A stretch of DNA of 64,000 nt, taken from positions 43,061,136 through 43,125,135 of the forward strand of contig NC_041008.1 in assembly GCF_004193775.1 (NCBI RefSeq), in the 5' to 3' direction. This DNA comes from Glycine soja. Its lineage: Eukaryota; Streptophyta; Magnoliopsida; Fabales; Fabaceae. Shown here one piece after another: positions 59,496-64,000 of this stretch. Position 1 is the first letter of the stretch, and each line of letters opens with the position of its first letter. Made by a program: the position numbers and the translations under genes. The notes under the pieces were generated by a model. It saw only the letters and a program-made list of their open reading frames with translations. It was not told the DNA's origin and ran no database searches.

Positions 59496-61560
59496 TTTTG
59501 CTTGTAATTGTGGAAGAAAATATGCATCCTGTTTGTAATTGGGTCGTTTTGTTTTTATTTTTGCTTGTAATTGGGTCTGCAGAGGACTTTCACATTTGGA
59601 GTTGAGAACATGATTTTTTTTTTCCGATAACTGAGTTGAGATCATGATTATATATTGGTTCTATATTTCGCAGAATGATTTATTGAACTTATAAAATGGC
59701 AATAAGAATCTTATGTTAGACAAATTTGTTCCAAAAATGTATGGGCTACTTGAATGGATTCATGTGTAAGCTAGATTACTTTATTGTAAGGATTCAAAAG
59801 GTGACTTTCTATAGTTCTACTATTCAATGGGTCCCTATTTTGTTCTATCTTTATCTTCAAATTGAGGATCAGAAGCATAAAAGTAGTGTCTAAAAGCTTT
59901 TTGTCAAGTAAGGTAAATATGGGTTAGTCCTTTCATGCTTTTGTCTGACTACTAAGTATTGAGATCTTGACCCAGAAAATCATTAGTTTGGCAATTAACA
60001 AATGGTGGGTTTCACTCAAGGCAAAAGACAAGTAGGCCACTATATCTATTGATTAGTGCTTGTTTTTGCAATCTCTCATTTTTCTTTTTGTTTTCTCTTG
60101 CTATCATATTTTGTGGGTGTTTTTGGATCTTTCCTTCGAGATGATGTTGGTATATAGCAATGAATTTATATGGGAGATTATGATACTAATTAACCTTTTA
60201 GTATTCAGTTTGAAGGTTTAGTCCATAGCAAAAAATTATTGGGTTCCTAGTTAATTTAACTATATATTATATAAAAGCTAAGACATGCATCATAAAGGGT
60301 GACATGTTAATTGCACAATCAACTTTTTACTGCAGCAATAATTCGTTTATGGTGTCACATTTTGGTTAAACCACTTATTTTCTCTTTTCTCTATCTTATT
60401 CCTTTTTGTGGGCTATCTTTTAATTACTATTTAAGCCCTTTTCCTCCCCCATAAATTTGAAATGAAGTTAGTTTCTTAGCATCAGCAAATTATGCAGACA
60501 TTGAGATGTAAAGAGTAGTTTACGATCGATTAGCTCATTCTAAACATACATTACCTCTACTACCACTGAGAAGCAGCCGAGAGTTTTGTGCACCTTGTTC
60601 TCTCGCATCACTTTCAACTGAAATTTTGGTATTCTATGTACTTTTAGCTAAACTAACATTTAGTTTAGTTGCAAGTTTGCAGGAAACAGAAGCAACTTGA
60701 ATAAAACATAAGTTATAGTACAAACTTTGCCATTTTTCTTTTGGATTCTAAATTCCATTTCCGTCACAGTATCTTCAATCCTCTAGATCAGATCTTTAAC
60801 CGAAAGATTTTATGCAAATCTTATCTTTCTCTCAGAAACATCCTGTAACTCAAACCACATTGTGCATTAAAATGAGTTAAATTTCATTAGGACATGGTGA
60901 ATGCCCAAAGACACAGGAAATTATGCCCAAAATTTAGATAGATAGTTGTTTCTTATCACACTTTGTATAAGTGAAGTCAATTTTTTGGAATTAGATAGAT
61001 AGTTGTTTCTTAGTTAATATTCATGTTAGGAATTTTGTGAAACGTGGACTCCAACTTTTTTTATATTATTGTAAGATTGGTGAAGTCCAATAAAATTTTC
61101 TGTAACTTTCTTAGTTTGAATATATAGCTATACCAGTAGTCCAATAAAATTGGTGAACTTTTGGTCAGTTGGTTAGCCTAGTTGAAGAGTTTAACTCGGG
61201 CAATCATCACTGAGGAGGCATGATACACACAGTAGGGTAACAACCTATAAGAATGAAAAGATAAAATTTTACGTGATTTCTCATATCCAATATAAGATTT
61301 TGGAGTACCTTTAATAACCTATATCTAGATAATGGATAAGGAAAGACTCTTAAACCGCACAAAACAAAAGGAAAGATTCATATGTAAATTTATATTGATA
61401 AAACATTAGATTAACTATGTTGTGATTTGAAGGTTAACTTATAATTAATAATGATTGTGAACTGGAAATTAAAATCATTAATTTGCATAGTAACTTAATT
61501 TTCTTTTGAACACTACCGCTATTTTAATAATAAAACAAAATAGAAAGGATAATCCGATGG
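59496..61560. other. Intergenic or element interior
   Basis: No gene seen. A direct duplication of 'tagatagatagttgtttctta' lies at about 60938 and 60986. Confidence 0.4.
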
Positions 61561-61593
61561 ACTTCTATTCGGTTATCATTATTTCTTTCTTAC

Positions 61594-61836
61594 CATCTGC
61601 TGCTTCTTTCCAACTAGATGCTTGACCCTTGTCTGCAGTACTTGATTGACCCCAGTCCTTAGAAGTAGTGTTTGAACTAGATCCCTTGTTCTACCCACCA
61701 CCCTGGATATTGGTCCCTTCAGTTGTAGATTTTTTCCAGCTATCCTCTGTAGTTTGCGATGACCCATTGTTGTTCCAATTATTGTTACCTCCACCACTTG
61801 GATCCTCCGTATTGGTTGGTGGAGATAGTTTGGTGG
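61594..61836 (-). pseudogene. W/G/N-rich exon relic (possible SPT5L/KTF1-type fragment)
   Basis: A minus-strand exon-sized piece with an AG acceptor (61837-61838) and GT donor (61592-61593) gives 81 codons: TNTEDPSGGGNNNWNNNGSS, then SWKKSTTEG, an in-frame TAG at about 61691, and SKDWGQSSTADKGQASSWKE. The scattered W-N, W-G and S-W pairs in a disordered G/N/S background resemble the Argonaute-binding WG/GW tails of plant proteins such as SPT5L/KTF1. The match is compositional only, with no ordered domain, and the stop makes it a relic. Confidence 0.4.
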
Positions 61837-62943
61837 CTGAAATTAGACGCAACTTTTGGGTGAGATATATATATTTTTATTCTTACATTTGGATGAGATA
61901 TGAGTTAAATTTCTCTGCATTAAAAATTTTACACTCTCAATGAGAAATTATAACAGGTACGAGTCAATAAACTTTATCATACATATTTAACTTACATGTT
62001 AACTTTGGATTGGTGGCCAAGTCTGCTACTTAAATGTAGTGTACATGCCTTTTTTTTTGCCAACTTTGTGTTTGTATTGGTGGCCAAGTCTTCTACTTAA
62101 ATTATTATAGGACGACATCATTCACATCTACTACGTTCCTTTATACAGACATAACACAAAGCACTATCAATGGCCTAAAACTTTGTGAACACATGTTTTT
62201 TCAAAAGTCAACGGTCATTGTTTATTTCATGTAAAGTCTTACTTGATATATTCAAGTTTGTCATATATGACTTTGCATTCAAATATTTAATTTGTAGGCA
62301 CTATTTGTCTTATTGTTTACATCGTGATCATGACATTCGTACTTGGACATTATACTGATCATCATCATAGGTACAAAACTTTTTGATAAACTTTTGATGC
62401 TCATTTATATAAAAAACTTTATGCATGTAACCATCATGATGCAGATTGGAGTAGGGGTAGTTGTTGCTGTCTTCGGTCTGGTTTTTGCTTTTGGAGATTT
62501 ATTTTCCATCAGGAAGGTATGCTCGCAAATTTAAACCAGACAATATATCTCATGTCCTGATACCATCACTCAATTCAATTGTTACATTTCCTTTACATTG
62601 TATGGGCTGGTGTGTTTGTTTCTTGTGAAGGCACATCATTGTTAATTGCCCTTTAGTCTTGATTACAGTTTAAATTGGGATATGTTTATCTACCCCAAAA
62701 AATGGGATATCTTGCAGTATTAGTCCCACTAAAGACAGTGTTGTGGTCAATAGTACGTTGTCTAAGGAGGATAAAGCTACTCTTCAAGTATGATTTCCAC
62801 CCAATTATTGTTATCTTTTGGCAATCAGTAAGGCAGCAAAGGAACATAACCATTGAAGTCCATAAACTTTCAAGAGCCACAACATACATGATTGTGAACA
62901 CTATGAATATGGGGTTATCAAAAAATATAGGTGTGGATGTATA
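61837..62943. other. Intergenic with unassigned exon-like pieces
   Basis: A 70-bp stretch with splice-like borders at 62718-62787 (ISPTKDSVVVNSTLSKEDKA in one frame) and a hydrophobic frame near 62450-62510 could be further gene fragments, but I do not recognise them. 'ggtggccaagtc' occurs twice (about 62011 and 62079). Confidence 0.35.
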
Positions 62944-64000
62944 TGTATGAAGGTTTTGATGATGCCAAAGACAGAAGCAACACAAGTTTACTTCAAGTTC
63001 AAATCAAGATCAAGTAAACAAAAGATCAAGAGAAAAGATACGCCTTAGTCTATTTTTGTTAAAAGAATCTCTTAATGATTGAAAAGGTTTGGCCACAAAA
63101 CATAATTTTAAATTAATTTTGAATTTTTTTTAATATTTTAACATTTATGGAAAAGGAATTTTTCCTCTGGTAATCGATTACCAGAAGCCAAATTATTTTT
63201 AAACAGCTTTTCAGGAAGTTTGAAATTTGAATTTTAAAAGTTGTAATTGATTACCATTTGTGTGTAATTGATTACTAGTAACAGAACTCCTGAAATTCAA
63301 ATGAAAAGTCATGACTCCTCATTTTGTAACTGTGTAATCGATTACCAAAGATATGTAATCGATTACCAGTGAGGAAATTTTAAAAATTGCTCTGAAAAGT
63401 CACATGCCTTCATAAGTTTTTGAAAAACCACCAAGGGCCTTTAAATATGTGACTTGTCTATGAAAATTTTTAGAACCTCATTGTCTTATTATCTGAAAAA
63501 CAAATCTTTGGCCAAACACTTGTAAACCAATTAAGGATTCTTCTAAGATCTTCAACTTGTATCATTTTTCTCTCAAAGAGAGAAAAAATTATGTACTTCT
63601 ATAAGAAAATTGTTGTGATCAAGAGGTTGTGTCTCTTGAATTGTGAGTTTCCTGAATACAAGGGAGAGGGATCCCTAGGTAGTTTAGAAGTTGTAAAAGA
63701 GTTTTGCAAGGATAGTGGAAATTTCGAGTGAGTTGCTTGAGGACTGGACGTAGGCACGGGAAGTGGCAAAACCAGTATAAATCGAGTTTGCAAATTCTCT
63801 CTTCCCTTATCTCATTTATATTATTGCAATCAATTTTTATCTTGCACGTTTAAAGAATATTGATTAAATTGATTGTTGCTTCTTCTTCTGCATATTAAAT
63901 CTATCATATATCATTTAAAGAGGGGATTAAAGTTTGTTAGTGGGAAAATTTTGAAATTTAATTCACCCCCCTCTTAAGTTATTGAGGCCACTTGTCCAAC
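62944..64000 (+). mobile_element. LTR of the palindrome-bearing family, cut by the window end
   Basis: It starts about TGTATGAAGGTTTTGATGATG and ends at the window edge in GAGGCCACTTGTCCAAC, one base short of the CCAACA end seen in the copy at 45745-47382. It contains palindromes at 63170, 63243/63264 and 63334/63355. The start is less certain than in the other two copies, and no target duplication can be tested. Whether internal retrotransposon sequence follows is outside the window. Confidence 0.75.

Overview
The window is plant nuclear DNA. It is AT-rich, its genes carry introns, and transposable elements dominate. LTRs carrying paired GTAATCGATTAC palindromes, Ogre-like retroelement pieces, PMD/MULE relics and the best protein resemblances all point to a legume, most likely soybean (Glycine). 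No database search was possible, so the species is inferred.

Four host genes look intact, all on the minus strand: a three-exon NAP/NAC029-type NAC transcription factor (14375-15807), a TPR+SET (SMYD-like) protein in one 527-codon exon (21974-23557), a two-EF-hand CML45/46-like calcium sensor (35778-36374), and a two-exon cycling Dof factor (53819-56748). Gene relics include a CASP-like membrane protein (8467-9583) and a W/N-rich exon (61594-61836).

The left 8 kb is nested transposons. Retroelement debris (0.2-2.1 kb) is interrupted by a 3.8-kb non-autonomous Mutator-like element with long inverted termini and a 10-bp target duplication. A hAT transposase relic is split by a solo LTR with a 5-bp duplication. 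From 25 to 28.5 kb lies the 3' LTR and adjoining 3' end of a minus-strand retrotransposon.

From 29.8 to 34.8 kb is the most unusual stretch. Intron-containing fragments of five unrelated genes sit side by side: a conserved plant protein of unknown function, mitochondrial processing peptidase alpha, a remorin-like protein, a tau-class GST on the opposite strand, and plasma-membrane H+-ATPase. A plastid-type 23S rRNA fragment is also present. One exon is an in-frame fusion of two of the genes, and a hAT-type MITE splits the H+-ATPase exon. This is what a gene-capturing DNA transposon (Helitron or Pack-type) or a transduplication hot spot would leave.

From 39 to 50 kb, degenerate PMD and MULE transposase genes converge. 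The MULE is cut by a minus-strand Ogre-like element with a PPT, a 3' UTR minisatellite of 19 units, and a broken ORF1-like protein. That element is in turn hit by a solo LTR with a 5-bp duplication. The right end holds the Dof gene, two small tandem-repeat regions, a CACTA-like terminus and a third LTR cut by the window edge.
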